A DNA stretch of 64,000 bases from Weissella soli (GCF_001761545.1 NZ_CP017326.1:372001-436000), one strand, 5' to 3'. Shown: positions 47,970-57,258, counted from the first letter of the stretch. Program-made: numbers and translations. Notes: generated by a model from the sequence alone, not told the origin.

Positions 47970-49238
47970 ATGGCTCAAGTATTGGTGATTGGTTCCGGTG
48001 CCCGTGAACATGCCATTGCTCAGACATTATTACGTAGTCCGCAAGTTGATCAAGTCGTCATTGCACCAGGCAATGACGGTATGACCGACCCAGGATTAGT
48101 TATCAAGCCGATTGCGGCCACCGCGATTGCAGAGCTTATTGCCTTTGTTCAAGGGGCCAAGATTGATTTGACGATTGTTGGTTCAGAAGAGCCGTTAACA
48201 TTAGGAATCGTCGATGCCTTCCAGCAAGCGGGCTTACCTATTTTTGGACCGACAGCCTACGCAGCTCAGTTAGAGGGTTCAAAGGCTTTCTCCAAACAAG
48301 TATTAGCGGCCAATCATATTCCCACTGCAGCATCCGATGTGGCGACATCACTGACTGATGCTTATGCCAAAGCCACGCAATTCGGTTTCCCCGTTGTCGT
48401 CAAACAAGATGGGTTAGCGTTGGGCAAGGGTGTCACCATTGTCAAAAACACGGCGCAATTAACCGCATTATTAACGGCCATTTATGCAAAAGATGCTGCC
48501 CAAAAACTCGTGATCGAAGAGTATTTGGCGGGGGTTGAATTCTCAATTTTCTCATTTGTCGGCGAGCTTGGCGTGGTACACGCGCCGATTGCCCAAGATC
48601 ACAAACGGTTGTTGGACCAAAATGCCGGTCCTAATACGGGCGGTATGGGGGCCTATAGTCCTGTGCGGTGGTTGAGCAACGCCATTCGAGAAGAGGCAAT
48701 TCAAACATTGGTCGAACCTGTCTTGGCAGGTATGCAGGCGAGTGGACATCCCTTTACTGGCATTCTGTATACCGGGGTCATGTTGACTGAAAAGGGTCCA
48801 AAAGTGATTGAATTTAACGTGCGGTTAGGTGATCCTGAGGCCCAAATTGTCCTGCCACAATTAGAGTCAGATTTTTATCAAATGTTGCTCGATTTGCTGG
48901 CTGGCCAGCAACCTGAAGTTGTTTGGCAAGATGCAGATATTTATTTAGGCGTTGTTTTGGCCGCCCCTGGTTATCCGGTAAAGCCCGAAAAAGGCTTACC
49001 AGTCCCAGTAATTACCGGTGACGATCTGCATATGAACTATGCTGGGGTGATCCAGCAAGATGATGCGCTAGTCGTCAATGGTGGCCGGGTCGTGACCGTG
49101 GTAGGTCGGGCACAGAGCGCTACCGCAGCGGCCGCCAAAATCTATGCAGCCTTGGATGCGTTAGATACGCGCCTGCAATATCGGCATGATATTGGCTATC
49201 AAGCTGTGCAAGCCGAAAATGAAACAAAAGCGTTATAA
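47970..49238 (+). CDS. purD: GAR synthetase
   Basis: PurD joins phosphoribosylamine and glycine with ATP. The 422-residue ATP-grasp protein has VLVIGSGAREHAIAQ, VVKQDGLALGKGVTIV, PNTGGMGAYSPV and EFNVRLGDPEAQ. AGAAAGGGA precedes the ATG. It is set apart from purH by a structured 147-bp gap but stays in the same order and strand. Confidence 0.96.
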   Translation: MAQVLVIGSGAREHAIAQTLLRSPQVDQVVIAPGNDGMTDPGLVIKPIAATAIAELIAFVQGAKIDLTIVGSEEPLTLGIVDAFQQAGLPIFGPTAYAAQLEGSKAFSKQVLAANHIPTAASDVATSLTDAYAKATQFGFPVVVKQDGLALGKGVTIVKNTAQLTALLTAIYAKDAAQKLVIEEYLAGVEFSIFSFVGELGVVHAPIAQDHKRLLDQNAGPNTGGMGAYSPVRWLSNAIREEAIQTLVEPVLAGMQASGHPFTGILYTGVMLTEKGPKVIEFNVRLGDPEAQIVLPQLESDFYQMLLDLLAGQQPEVVWQDADIYLGVVLAAPGYPVKPEKGLPVPVITGDDLHMNYAGVIQQDDALVVNGGRVVTVVGRAQSATAAAAKIYAALDALDTRLQYRHDIGYQAVQAENETKAL

Positions 49239-49268
49239 TAAATTTATTAAGATTTAAGGGGATCAAAC

Positions 49269-50933
49269 ATGCAATCAGATATTGAAATCGCACAAGCGGC
49301 CGAAGTCTGGCCCATCGATGATATTGCGGCCAAGGTTGGTTTGCAAAAACACGAAGTTGAACCATATGGCCGTGATAAGGCCAAGATTAACATTGATCCA
49401 ACCGTCGCACGTAAGACAGCGTTGGGTAAATTGATTTTAGTGACCTCAATCAACCCAACACCAGCCGGCGAAGGTAAGTCAACCGTTACGGTTGGTTTGT
49501 CTGATGCCTTGGCTTTGGCCGGCAAAAATGTGATGATTGCGTTGCGTGAACCATCACTTGGTCCAGTGATGGGCATGAAGGGTGGAGCGACTGGTGGTGG
49601 TTACTCACAAGTGGTCCCAATGGCAGATATCAATCTGCACTTTACGGGGGATTTTCATGCCTTGACGTCAGCGCACAATACATTGGCGGCGGTGATTGAT
49701 AATTCAATTTATCAAGGAAATCCACTCAATATCGATCCACGCCGCATGATTTGGAAGCGCGCGTTGGACGTCAACGACCGAGCATTGCGACACACAGTGA
49801 TCGGCCTTGGTGGGCCAACTTCTGGTGTGCCGCGTGAAGATGGGTTCGATATCACCGTTGCTTCCGAGTTGATGGCCATCCTAACTTTGTCACATGACTT
49901 GATGGATTTGAAGGCGCGTATCGAAAAAATCGTCATTGGTTATACATATGATCGTGAACCAGTTACCGTCAAAGAGCTAGGTGTTGCCGGTGCTTTGACG
50001 ACTTTGTTAAAGGATGCCATTAAGCCTAACTTGGTGCAAACACTTGCCCACACCCCAACTTTGATTCATGGAGGCCCTTTTGCAAATATTGCCCAAGGTA
50101 CCAATTCAATTCGTGCGACCAAGACGGCATTGCAATTAGCAGACTACGTCGTTACTGAAGCTGGCTTCGGTGCTGATTTGGGTGGCGAAAAGTTCTTAGA
50201 CTTTAAAGTCCCATTGTTAGGGAAGACCCCGGATGCAATCGTCATCGTAGCCACCGTTCGTGCGTTGAAGATGCACGGTGGTAAAGCCAAGGATGATTTA
50301 AAGACCCCAGATGTCGAGGCCTTAAAGCGTGGTTTGGCTAACTTGGGGCAACATCTGAACGCAATGATGCGCTACGGCGTGCCGGTAGTCGTTGCTGTGA
50401 ACCGTTTCGTCACTGATACACCTGAAGAAATTGAAACGGTGGCAGCCTATGCGCGTGAGCATGGGGCCGAAGCTTATTTAGCTAACGTTTGGGAGCAAGG
50501 TGGTGCTGGTGCACCTGAACTTGCGCAAGCAGTGATCGAAGCAGTTGAGCGACCATCAGTATTTAAGCCCCTGTATGATTTCGAAGATGAAGCCATGGAC
50601 AAGTTGAATAAGATTGTCACCACGATTTACGGTGGTGCCGGTGTTGAATTGTCAGACAAGGCGGCCAAGCAGTTGAAGCAATTTGCCAAGTATGGTTGGG
50701 ACAAGTTGCCAATTATCATGGCTAAGACGCAATATTCATTGTCAGATGATGCGAAGAAGCTCGGCGCACCTAAGGACTTCAAGATTCATGTCCGTGAATT
50801 TGTACCTAAGCTCGGTGCTGGCTTCTTAGTTGCCATGACCGGTTCCATTTTAACGATGCCTGGTTTGCCAAAGCATCCAGCAGCTTACGATATTGATATT
50901 GACGAAAATGGCCACATTACTGGTTTGTTTTAA
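49269..50933 (+). CDS. fhs: Formate--tetrahydrofolate ligase
   Basis: Fhs makes 10-formyl-THF from formate, THF and ATP, the cofactor used by PurN and PurH. The 554-residue protein has the nucleotide-binding [18 protein letters not shown] at about residue 62, [22 protein letters not shown], and [24 protein letters not shown] precedes the ATG. Its place at the end of the pur operon fits cofactor supply. Confidence 0.95.
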   Translation: MQSDIEIAQAAEVWPIDDIAAKVGLQKHEVEPYGRDKAKINIDPTVARKTALGKLILVTSINPTPAGEGKSTVTVGLSDALALAGKNVMIALREPSLGPVMGMKGGATGGGYSQVVPMADINLHFTGDFHALTSAHNTLAAVIDNSIYQGNPLNIDPRRMIWKRALDVNDRALRHTVIGLGGPTSGVPREDGFDITVASELMAILTLSHDLMDLKARIEKIVIGYTYDREPVTVKELGVAGALTTLLKDAIKPNLVQTLAHTPTLIHGGPFANIAQGTNSIRATKTALQLADYVVTEAGFGADLGGEKFLDFKVPLLGKTPDAIVIVATVRALKMHGGKAKDDLKTPDVEALKRGLANLGQHLNAMMRYGVPVVVAVNRFVTDTPEEIETVAAYAREHGAEAYLANVWEQGGAGAPELAQAVIEAVERPSVFKPLYDFEDEAMDKLNKIVTTIYGGAGVELSDKAAKQLKQFAKYGWDKLPIIMAKTQYSLSDDAKKLGAPKDFKIHVREFVPKLGAGFLVAMTGSILTMPGLPKHPAAYDIDIDENGHITGLF

Positions 50934-51038
50934 ATTTTTAGATTAAAAAGCAACAAGACGGTCATCAACTGCTGCTTAATTTGATAAAAATTGCGTAGAA
51001 TAACAGTTTTTAAACGCCTAAATGATTGATATATAGGC

Positions 51039-51080
51039 AATTCTCACCAGATTTTTAATATTCTGGTGAGAATTTTTAGT
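51039..51080 (+). terminator. Terminator of the pur operon
   Basis: AATTCTCACCAGA pairs with TCTGGTGAGAATT around a 10-nt loop, followed by TTT and further T-rich sequence. Confidence 0.85.
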
Positions 51081-51098
51081 TATTTTTAAAGTTAGTAG

Positions 51099-51127
51099 TT
51101 GACGAAAAAAATGAATGCGTCTATAAT
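51099..51127 (+). promoter_or_regulatory. Promoter of the T-box operon
   Basis: TTGACG (51099-51104), a 17-bp spacer, and perfect TATAAT (51122-51127). Transcription would start near 51134, directly before the T-box leader. Confidence 0.8.
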
Positions 51128-51129
51128 TC

Positions 51130-51442
51130 AATTCAACAAATAAATCGTTCAAAAACCGATGAGATGGAGATCAAGTTAGTTGTGCGCGCAAAGAGAGTCC
51201 GGGAGGGTGTGAGCCGGGTCGAACGCAGACTAATAAATGGACCATTGAGGGCTAAGCTGAAAGTTTACAAGTATGCTTAGACGTGAGACATACGTCAGTT
51301 GTCAGTGTATTGTTTGATACATGTGGTTAAAGTGCGAGTTTTATGGAGGTTTTTTAGAGATACTCTATAAAATTCGAATTAAGGTGGCACCGCGGGAAAC
51401 CGTCCTTAACTATCGACTTGGTAGTTTTTGGACGGTTTTTTT
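51130..51442 (+). promoter_or_regulatory. T-box riboswitch, probable tRNA-Trp specificity
   Basis: The leader holds the T-box AAGGTGGCACCGCG (51381-51394). An antiterminator helix, TTAAGG (51379-51384) with CCTTAA (51404-51409), competes with a terminator (51397-51405 with 51430-51438, then T-run). Stem I pairs TTAGT/ACTAA and TGCG/CGCA, and its base pairs ATGG (51164-51167) with CCAT (51242-51245). The 3' side of the specifier loop reads TAAATGGA, giving TGG (51238-51240) followed by a purine. The bulge UGGC would pair its C (51388) with discriminator G73, which bacterial tRNA-Trp has and elongator tRNA-Met lacks. ATG is a weaker alternative specifier. Confidence 0.85.
51397..51442 (+). terminator. 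Regulated terminator of the T-box leader
   Basis: AAACCGTCC (51397-51405) pairs with GGACGGTTT (51430-51438) and is followed by TTTT. It is exclusive with the antiterminator fold. Confidence 0.85.
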
Positions 51443-51468
51443 GTATTAATTTTTTTAGGAGCTTTCTT

Positions 51469-53082
51469 ATGAATAAAGGTACAGGTATCATCGCAGGTGT
51501 TTTGGTTTCATCCGTTTTGTTTGGCGGCACAAGCGTGCAGGCGGCAACAAAAAACAAGGCTATCAATTACACAGTCACTTCAGAGTTGCAAACGCTCAAT
51601 CAGGCAACGGCCGCTGACACTGTATCAGAATCCATTTTGTATAGTACAGGTCAGGGATTGTATCGCATGAATGGTAAGAGCAAAGTGGTTTTGGCCGATG
51701 CCAAGTCGGTTGATATTAGCAAGGATGGTAAAACCTATACCTTCCACTTGAAGTCAGGGTTGCAGTATTCAAATGGTACCAAGGTCACTGCACAGGATTA
51801 CGTTTATGGTTTTCAGCAAACGTTGACGCCAAAGAACCAATCAACCGCGGCCTCATCCGTTTTGGATATTGTCGGTGCCGCAGACTTCTACAATGGTAAG
51901 ACAACGGATTTTAGCACGGTTGGTGTGAAGGCGTTGGATAGCAAGACAGTCCAAATTAAGTTGACAGTGGCTAATCCCGATTTGCCAAAGATTTTGACAG
52001 GTAGTGGTTTCTATCCTGAAAACAAGGCCTTTATTGATAGCACCGATGGCAAGTACGGTTCAACGGCGGCAACCTCGCTTTCTAACGGACCCTACATTTT
52101 GAAGGACTTCAATGGTTCTAGCACCACTTTCAAATTAGTGAAGAATCCAAACTACGTGGATGCAGCAAAGGTGAAGACACCCCAAGTGAACTACACGGTG
52201 GTTAAGGATAATACGACTGGTTACAATTTGTTCCAGAGCGGTAAGGTTGACTACACGACCTTAAATGCCACCCAAGTTAAGTCATTGAAGAAGAGCAAGG
52301 AATATCGTGCTGACAAGACAGAATACACAACGTACATGCAATTTAATTTGAAGCGGAGTGTCTTGAATAACAAGAAGATTCGCCAGGCCATGGAAATTGG
52401 GGTCAATAAGAAGGAATTAGCCAACGACGTTTTGACGGGTAGTTCAACACCAGCAACCACTTTCGCCCCAGCTAATATCCAAACTGATCACAAATCAGGC
52501 AAGGATTTCTCAAAGGCCTACCAAACGACTTATAACCAATACAATGCGAAAAAAGCCGCTAAACTGTTTGCTGCAGGTATGAAGGAAGAGGGTAAGCAGA
52601 CAGCTACCGTCACGATTCTAGCGGCTGATACCAGTGAAGCTAAGGATGTCTCAGTATATTTGAAGGCCCAACTAGAAAAGAACTTGAAGGGGCTCACGGT
52701 AAATATTAAAAACGTGCCCAAGCCAACGTTAATCGCTGATATGCGTGCTGGTAATTTCGACATCGTGTACATCGGATGGGAAGGGGATGCCTCTGGGGTT
52801 ATGAGCTATGAACAGGTGTTCACTTCAGACGGTATTTTCTCATTTGGAAACTATAAGTCAGCTACTTATGATGCTTTAATTAAGAAAGCAAAGACTACCG
52901 ATGCAACCAAAGAAAAGGAACGAGTTGCTGATTTAGGTAAGGCTGACCAAATGTTGCAAAAGGATGCAGCCCTGGCACCACTAGGCTACACCACAACGTC
53001 TGCGTTGCTATCAAAGCAAGTTAAGAATTTGCAAATCAATGCGTATGGCGATGTTGACTTCATGCATGCAGTTAAGAAGTAA
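51469..53082 (+). CDS. Oligopeptide-type substrate-binding protein (SBP family 5) without lipobox
   Basis: The 537-residue extracytoplasmic protein is of the OppA/DppA cluster: SESILYSTGQGLYRM, KDGKTYTFHLKSGLQYSNGTKVTAQDYVYGFQQTL, LSNGPYILKDFN, and the late YIGWEGDASG segment. The signal peptide (residues 1-25, MNKGTGIIAGVLVSSV then GGTSVQA) ends in V-Q-A before Ala26, a type I peptidase site. It has no cysteine, so no lipid anchor, unlike most Gram-positive binding proteins. TAGGAG precedes the ATG at 51469. It is controlled by the T-box and followed after 17 bp by an amidohydrolase. No permease or ATPase is adjacent. Confidence 0.9.
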   Translation: MNKGTGIIAGVLVSSVLFGGTSVQAATKNKAINYTVTSELQTLNQATAADTVSESILYSTGQGLYRMNGKSKVVLADAKSVDISKDGKTYTFHLKSGLQYSNGTKVTAQDYVYGFQQTLTPKNQSTAASSVLDIVGAADFYNGKTTDFSTVGVKALDSKTVQIKLTVANPDLPKILTGSGFYPENKAFIDSTDGKYGSTAATSLSNGPYILKDFNGSSTTFKLVKNPNYVDAAKVKTPQVNYTVVKDNTTGYNLFQSGKVDYTTLNATQVKSLKKSKEYRADKTEYTTYMQFNLKRSVLNNKKIRQAMEIGVNKKELANDVLTGSSTPATTFAPANIQTDHKSGKDFSKAYQTTYNQYNAKKAAKLFAAGMKEEGKQTATVTILAADTSEAKDVSVYLKAQLEKNLKGLTVNIKNVPKPTLIADMRAGNFDIVYIGWEGDASGVMSYEQVFTSDGIFSFGNYKSATYDALIKKAKTTDATKEKERVADLGKADQMLQKDAALAPLGYTTTSALLSKQVKNLQINAYGDVDFMHAVKK

Positions 53083-53099
53083 GCAATGGAGGACCTAAG

Positions 53100-54263
53100 A
53101 TGACAGTAATTCGATATACAAATGCCCGGGTTTTCACGGGTAGTGATAGTGATTATGATGCGACTGAATTAGTCATTGATGATCTCACCGGACGCGTCTT
53201 GCCAAACGATGTGGTCAGTGATCAGACCATTAATTTGAGTAATAAGTATGTTGTGCCGGGTTTGATCAATGCACATACACATATTGTGATGAATCCATTT
53301 GAGCTCACCTCACCGACTGCGAATGTAGTTGTCAGCACCCATCATGCACTGAAGAATTTAAAGCGTAGTTTGATGGCAGGTGTGACCACCATTCGTGATG
53401 TGGGTTCAGCCTTTGATATCGATATTGAGTTAGCAAAATTGGAAGCAGCGGGTGAACTAAGCGCACCGACGATTTTACCATCTGGTGGTGCCATCTCGAT
53501 GACTGGTGGGCATGGTTCAGCCATGGGGATTGAGGTAGATGGACCGGATGAAGCCCGCAAAGCTGCCCGGACTAATTTTGCTAAGGGTGCCAAAAACTTA
53601 AAGCTAATGGTCACCGGTGGAATTAGTAAAGATGGTGAAAAGGAAACGGATATTCAATTGAATGCTGATGAAATAAAAGCGGCTGTCACTGAGGCCCATC
53701 ATAAAGGCTATCCTGTGGCTGCCCATGCGCAAGGAAATGCTGGTATTAAGTTGGCGGTCAAGGCAGGAGTGGACTCAATTGAACATGCGATTTACATGGA
53801 TGAAGAAGCGGTTACGTTGATGTTAACGCACGGCACAGTCATTGTGCCTACATTTAGCGCCCCACTAGCGATTAGCCAACACCGAGAATTACCAACCTGG
53901 TTACATGCCAAAAATGATCCAGTAATTAAGATTCATCGGCAAAGTATTCAGCAAGCGCATGCAGCAGGAATTCCGATTGCCATGGGAACGGATGCGGGGA
54001 CCCCATTTAATGATTTTGCGACCGGGGTCTTTGAGGAATTGCAAATCATGCAAGACATCGGGTTCAAGCCAATTGAAATCCTAGAAGCTGCAACAAAAAA
54101 CGCTGCAAAACTTTTACATTTAGATCAGGTCGTCGGCACTTTGGAAGTGGGTAAATTTGCTGATTTCATTGTGCTAAACCAGAATCCCTTGGTTGATGTG
54201 GCAGCGTACCACGGGGATCGACAAGTATACAAGAAGGGCCGCTTGGTTTACGAACAATCTTAA
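53100..54263 (+). CDS. Metal-dependent amidohydrolase, prolidase/imidazolonepropionase-like group
   Basis: The 387-residue TIM-barrel amidohydrolase has His59-X-His61 in NAHTHIV, a likely carboxylated bridging Lys168 in NLKLMVTGG, His209 in AAHAQGN, His229 in SIEHAIY, and the catalytic Asp298 in GTDAGTP, a complete binuclear metal set. There is no signal peptide. The group includes enzymes splitting Xaa-Pro and other dipeptides as well as ring amides, so the substrate is open. It is co-transcribed with the T-box-controlled binding protein (GGAGG before the ATG), which suggests a peptide or peptide-like substrate. Confidence 0.85.
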   Translation: MTVIRYTNARVFTGSDSDYDATELVIDDLTGRVLPNDVVSDQTINLSNKYVVPGLINAHTHIVMNPFELTSPTANVVVSTHHALKNLKRSLMAGVTTIRDVGSAFDIDIELAKLEAAGELSAPTILPSGGAISMTGGHGSAMGIEVDGPDEARKAARTNFAKGAKNLKLMVTGGISKDGEKETDIQLNADEIKAAVTEAHHKGYPVAAHAQGNAGIKLAVKAGVDSIEHAIYMDEEAVTLMLTHGTVIVPTFSAPLAISQHRELPTWLHAKNDPVIKIHRQSIQQAHAAGIPIAMGTDAGTPFNDFATGVFEELQIMQDIGFKPIEILEAATKNAAKLLHLDQVVGTLEVGKFADFIVLNQNPLVDVAAYHGDRQVYKKGRLVYEQS

Positions 54264-54274
54264 TTCATGTCGCA

Positions 54275-54305
54275 AAGTGCTAGTGAGCTTCACTAGCACT
54301 TTTTT
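54275..54305 (+). terminator. Terminator of the T-box operon
   Basis: AAGTGCTAGTGA-GCT-TCACTAGCACTT is followed by TTTT. Confidence 0.88.
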
Positions 54306-54403
54306 AGTAAATAATCGGGTGGATCATTGAAATTTCAGATTCGTTTTTGGTCTTCATGATACAATTGAAAGATAATTATTCACGAAAAGGACCGTAGCCA
54401 ATC

Positions 54404-55654
54404 ATGTACACATTTTCAGAAATTGATGAAGCGAGTTTTGATGCATTTGAACAAGCCCATCCTCAAGGTACATTCATGCAGTCAGTCGCTCAAAAGCATG
54501 TCCTTGAACAACGTGGCACCAAGGTCGCACTAGTCGGCGTGCGCGATGCGGCGAATACAGTCGTTGCCGCTGCCATGGTTACCTGGGCGCCGGTGAAGTT
54601 TGGTCAATTATTTACGGTTGACCGTGGTCCCTTATTGGACTTCGAAGATACAGTTGTGTTTAATACATTTGTAGATGGTCTCAAGGCGTTTGCCAAGGCA
54701 CGCGGGGGCTTGTACTTGAAGTTTTTCCCAAATGTGGTCTACCAAAATTTTGACGATCATGGTGAAGCCATCTCCGAACCTAATGAGGCATTTGTGACCA
54801 GAATGCAGGCAGCCGGGTTCATTCATGAACAGTTTGCTTCTGGCTTTACAACGGCCGCGACGCCACAATGGCAATATGTTAAGGATTTACGTGCGGTTGA
54901 TCCTACCAAGGTCAGTGCGGCCTACACCAAGGATGCAACCTATTATCTGAAGAAGAATGCGCAATTTGGCACCAAGGTACGTGAACTCACGTACGCGGAC
55001 TTAGCGGCATTCAAGACATTGACGCAAACGACGGCAGATCGATTGCACTATCATGATAAGGATCTCGACTTCTATGAGAAGACTTTTGCAGCATATGGTG
55101 ATAATGCACACTTCTTGTTTGCGGAAATTTCGTTTAGTGAGTACATTGCTGAGGAACAACATAAAGTGGCGGAGTTGGATGCAAAGTTGACCAACATTCA
55201 AGATCGCATCAATCGTTACCCAGACAATAAGAAGTTTCCGCGTCAATTTGCGGAGTTTGATGACCAAAAACAGCATCATTTAGCACGTATCGAAAAAGCG
55301 GCGCAGCAAGCGGCTGCAGCGGGTCAGGATGTTGTGGTGGTTGCGGGAGCATTGTTTATCAAGCAACCCCAAGAAATGACGTACTTGTATTCAGGCACAT
55401 ATGAAGAGTACATGGATTTCTATGGCCCCTATCAGATTCAAGACAAGATGATCACCGAAGCAGTGCAAGCGGGGATTCCTCAGTTCAATTTCTTTGGAAT
55501 TAGTGGTACCTTTGATGGTTCTGACGGTGTTTTGCGGTTTAAGACATCCTTTAATGGGCATGCGCAACAATTAGTAGGTGCCTTCGAATTGCCGGTCAAT
55601 CCACTTAAATACAAAGTGTACCGGGCGTTGAAGAAGTTATTAGGGCGTAGTTAG
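54404..55654 (+). CDS. FemAB-family peptidoglycan-bridge aminoacyltransferase
   Basis: The FemABX/MurMN family adds amino acids from aminoacyl-tRNA to the lysine side chain of peptidoglycan precursors. The 416-residue protein has two GNAT-like domains and a coiled-coil insertion (about residues 245-310, EEQHKVAELDAKLTNIQDRINR on to HLARIEKAAQQAAA). The insertion is typical of FemA/MurM types and absent from the shorter W. viridescens FemX. The end segment TYLYSGTYEEYMDFYGPYQIQDKMI and FNFFGISGTFDGSDGVLRFKTSFNG is diagnostic. AAGGACCG precedes the ATG. The amino acid used cannot be read from sequence. Confidence 0.9.
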   Translation: MYTFSEIDEASFDAFEQAHPQGTFMQSVAQKHVLEQRGTKVALVGVRDAANTVVAAAMVTWAPVKFGQLFTVDRGPLLDFEDTVVFNTFVDGLKAFAKARGGLYLKFFPNVVYQNFDDHGEAISEPNEAFVTRMQAAGFIHEQFASGFTTAATPQWQYVKDLRAVDPTKVSAAYTKDATYYLKKNAQFGTKVRELTYADLAAFKTLTQTTADRLHYHDKDLDFYEKTFAAYGDNAHFLFAEISFSEYIAEEQHKVAELDAKLTNIQDRINRYPDNKKFPRQFAEFDDQKQHHLARIEKAAQQAAAAGQDVVVVAGALFIKQPQEMTYLYSGTYEEYMDFYGPYQIQDKMITEAVQAGIPQFNFFGISGTFDGSDGVLRFKTSFNGHAQQLVGAFELPVNPLKYKVYRALKKLLGRS

Positions 55655-55684
55655 TTCTGACGGCATTTGTATACACGGTTTATA

Positions 55685-55732
55685 AACCCCATGACGCTGC
55701 TGAATTGCCGCTGTCATGGGGGTTATTTTTTT
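55685..55732 (+). terminator. Terminator of the FemAB-family gene
   Basis: AACCCCATGAC pairs with GTCATGGGGTT around a 17-nt loop, followed by ATTTTTTT. Confidence 0.85.
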
Positions 55733-55795
55733 CGGCGAAGGTGCTATTTAGATGAGGGATCATCAATAACATTGGCGTGTGATCAAATCATTGAA

Positions 55796-55825
55796 TTGTC
55801 AGACCGTATGGCAATAGTCTATACT
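55796..55825 (+). promoter_or_regulatory. Possible promoter for the MFS transporter gene
   Basis: TTGTCA (55796-55801), an 18-bp spacer and TATACT (55820-55825). It predicts a 5' UTR of about 230 nt. Confidence 0.5.
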
Positions 55826-55839
55826 GTTAACTAGACTGT

Positions 55840-55995
55840 TTAGATTATTTTAGAAACATGGTGCGTTTTGGGAAGGCTCGCCATGGCTTCTTAAAAAATA
55901 AGTTAAAATATTTACATTTTGTACATTATATTAATTGACTACGGAAGCTAGCAATCTAGTGAGCTCTTTTCAAGAAATTGAAAGGGCTCTTTATG
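55840..55995 (+). promoter_or_regulatory. Structured leader of the MFS transporter gene
   Basis: The 406-bp gap before the transporter gene holds no ORF but several foldable segments. CATGGTG pairs with CGCCATG around 55857-55885, and CTAG-caat-CTAG lies at about 55948-55959. A hairpin, GAGCTCTTTTC with GAAAGGGCTC (55961-55989), runs into TTTATGTTT and resembles a weak terminator. It could be an attenuator or riboswitch-like leader. I match it to no known class. Confidence 0.35.
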
Positions 55996-56060
55996 TTTGC
56001 CAGCATCAAGCTTAATTGCATACAGTTATGTCATTTCGGAGCGTATTAAGGAGAAGTTAT

Positions 56061-57248
56061 ATGAAGAAAGTTAGTGTCGTATTTACACTAAGCATCCTCT
56101 TTTTGGGGATGATTATGCGGGCACCATTTACCACGATACCAACGGTGTTGCCAGAGATCGCGCAAACCTTCCACATGCAGATTGGCGCATTAGGGATTTT
56201 GACCACGATTCCATTATTAATCTTTGCAGGATTGTCGTCATTTGCCGGTAAAATCATGCAACGGTTTGGCTTGGAACGTGTCTTATTAGCAGCGATCCTT
56301 TTTATCTTTATTGGTTCCATTTCACGGATTGTCGGCTATGGGCCAATGCTTGTTGGTACAGTCTTGATTGGGCTTGGGATTACCTTCATCAACGTTCTTT
56401 TACCAGCAACCTTGATCAAGTACGTACCAGCACAAATTGGGCAATATACGGGCTTATATAGTACGACGATGACGGTCTCAACGGCCTTGTTTCAAATGAT
56501 TGCGGTGCCCATTGTAGCGATTGCTAGTTGGCAAGTCTTGATCGTGATTTTGTCGATTGTCGTTGGTTTAGCAGGCATCATCTGGCTGTTAAATATGCGT
56601 GAGGTGGCTGCAGCGGCCCATGCCATCCAAACACCACAGGTCACTCCTGAATTTGCCAAGGTTAATCCATGGTCAAATAAGTATGCCTGGGCCATTCTAG
56701 TCGCGGCTGGGGTGCAATCAGCCTTATTTTATACGACGATCGCTTGGGTACCAACCATGGCACAAGATGCCGGGTTGTCAGGCTCTGAAGCCGGTATCAT
56801 TATTGGCTGGATGTCCTTGATCGGCTTGCCGATCTCAGTGATTTTGCCAAGTTACTATGCCCGGGTCGATTATAAAAAACGGCGGTTGGCCGTTGTGATT
56901 GCAGTTTTGGCCTGGCTCGTTGGGGTGTTAATGATGTTTAACCAAAGTAGTTCATTTATTTGGTGGTTCATCATCATGACCTTGGCAGGCATTGGTGCCA
57001 CAGCTGTCTTTATGTACATCGTGATTGCTTACGCCATTCGGACACGAAATCATATTGAATCAGCTGTATTATCAGGCATGGCCCAATCAGGGGGTTACTT
57101 GATTGCTGCCTTTACGCCAACGGGGGCCGGGTTGATTTACACGACCACCCATTCTTGGGATTTATTAATTGTGGGGATGATTATTTTGCTCGTGATTTTT
57201 GGGGCAGTCGTCTGGTTTTCAGAGCGCGAAGCAACTATTTTTGAGTAA
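56061..57248 (+). CDS. MFS transporter, CynX/NimT-like family
   Basis: The 395-residue, 12-span major facilitator protein starts MKKVSVVFTLSILFLGMIMRAPFTTIPTVLPEI; the RAPFT-IP-VLPEI pattern in span 1 is typical of the CynX/NimT group. GLERVLLAA and VDYKKRRLAVV are the cytoplasmic loops. AAGGAGAAG precedes the ATG at 56061; an earlier in-frame ATG at 56016 is not supported. Substrates in this family range from cyanate to nitroimidazole export, so none is assigned. Confidence 0.85.
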   Translation: MKKVSVVFTLSILFLGMIMRAPFTTIPTVLPEIAQTFHMQIGALGILTTIPLLIFAGLSSFAGKIMQRFGLERVLLAAILFIFIGSISRIVGYGPMLVGTVLIGLGITFINVLLPATLIKYVPAQIGQYTGLYSTTMTVSTALFQMIAVPIVAIASWQVLIVILSIVVGLAGIIWLLNMREVAAAAHAIQTPQVTPEFAKVNPWSNKYAWAILVAAGVQSALFYTTIAWVPTMAQDAGLSGSEAGIIIGWMSLIGLPISVILPSYYARVDYKKRRLAVVIAVLAWLVGVLMMFNQSSSFIWWFIIMTLAGIGATAVFMYIVIAYAIRTRNHIESAVLSGMAQSGGYLIAAFTPTGAGLIYTTTHSWDLLIVGMIILLVIFGAVVWFSEREATIFE

Positions 57249-57258
57249 TCGAATGAGT

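Noticed and set aside
47823-49268. THF or ZTP riboswitch near purD and fhs
   Set aside because: The conserved core segments of both classes are absent; only an unclassified alternating hairpin is seen.
51230-51245. ATG (Met) as the T-box specifier
   Set aside because: It would break the CCAT/ATGG helix register, and UGGC does not suit A73 of elongator tRNA-Met; TGG fits both. It is kept as a weak alternative.
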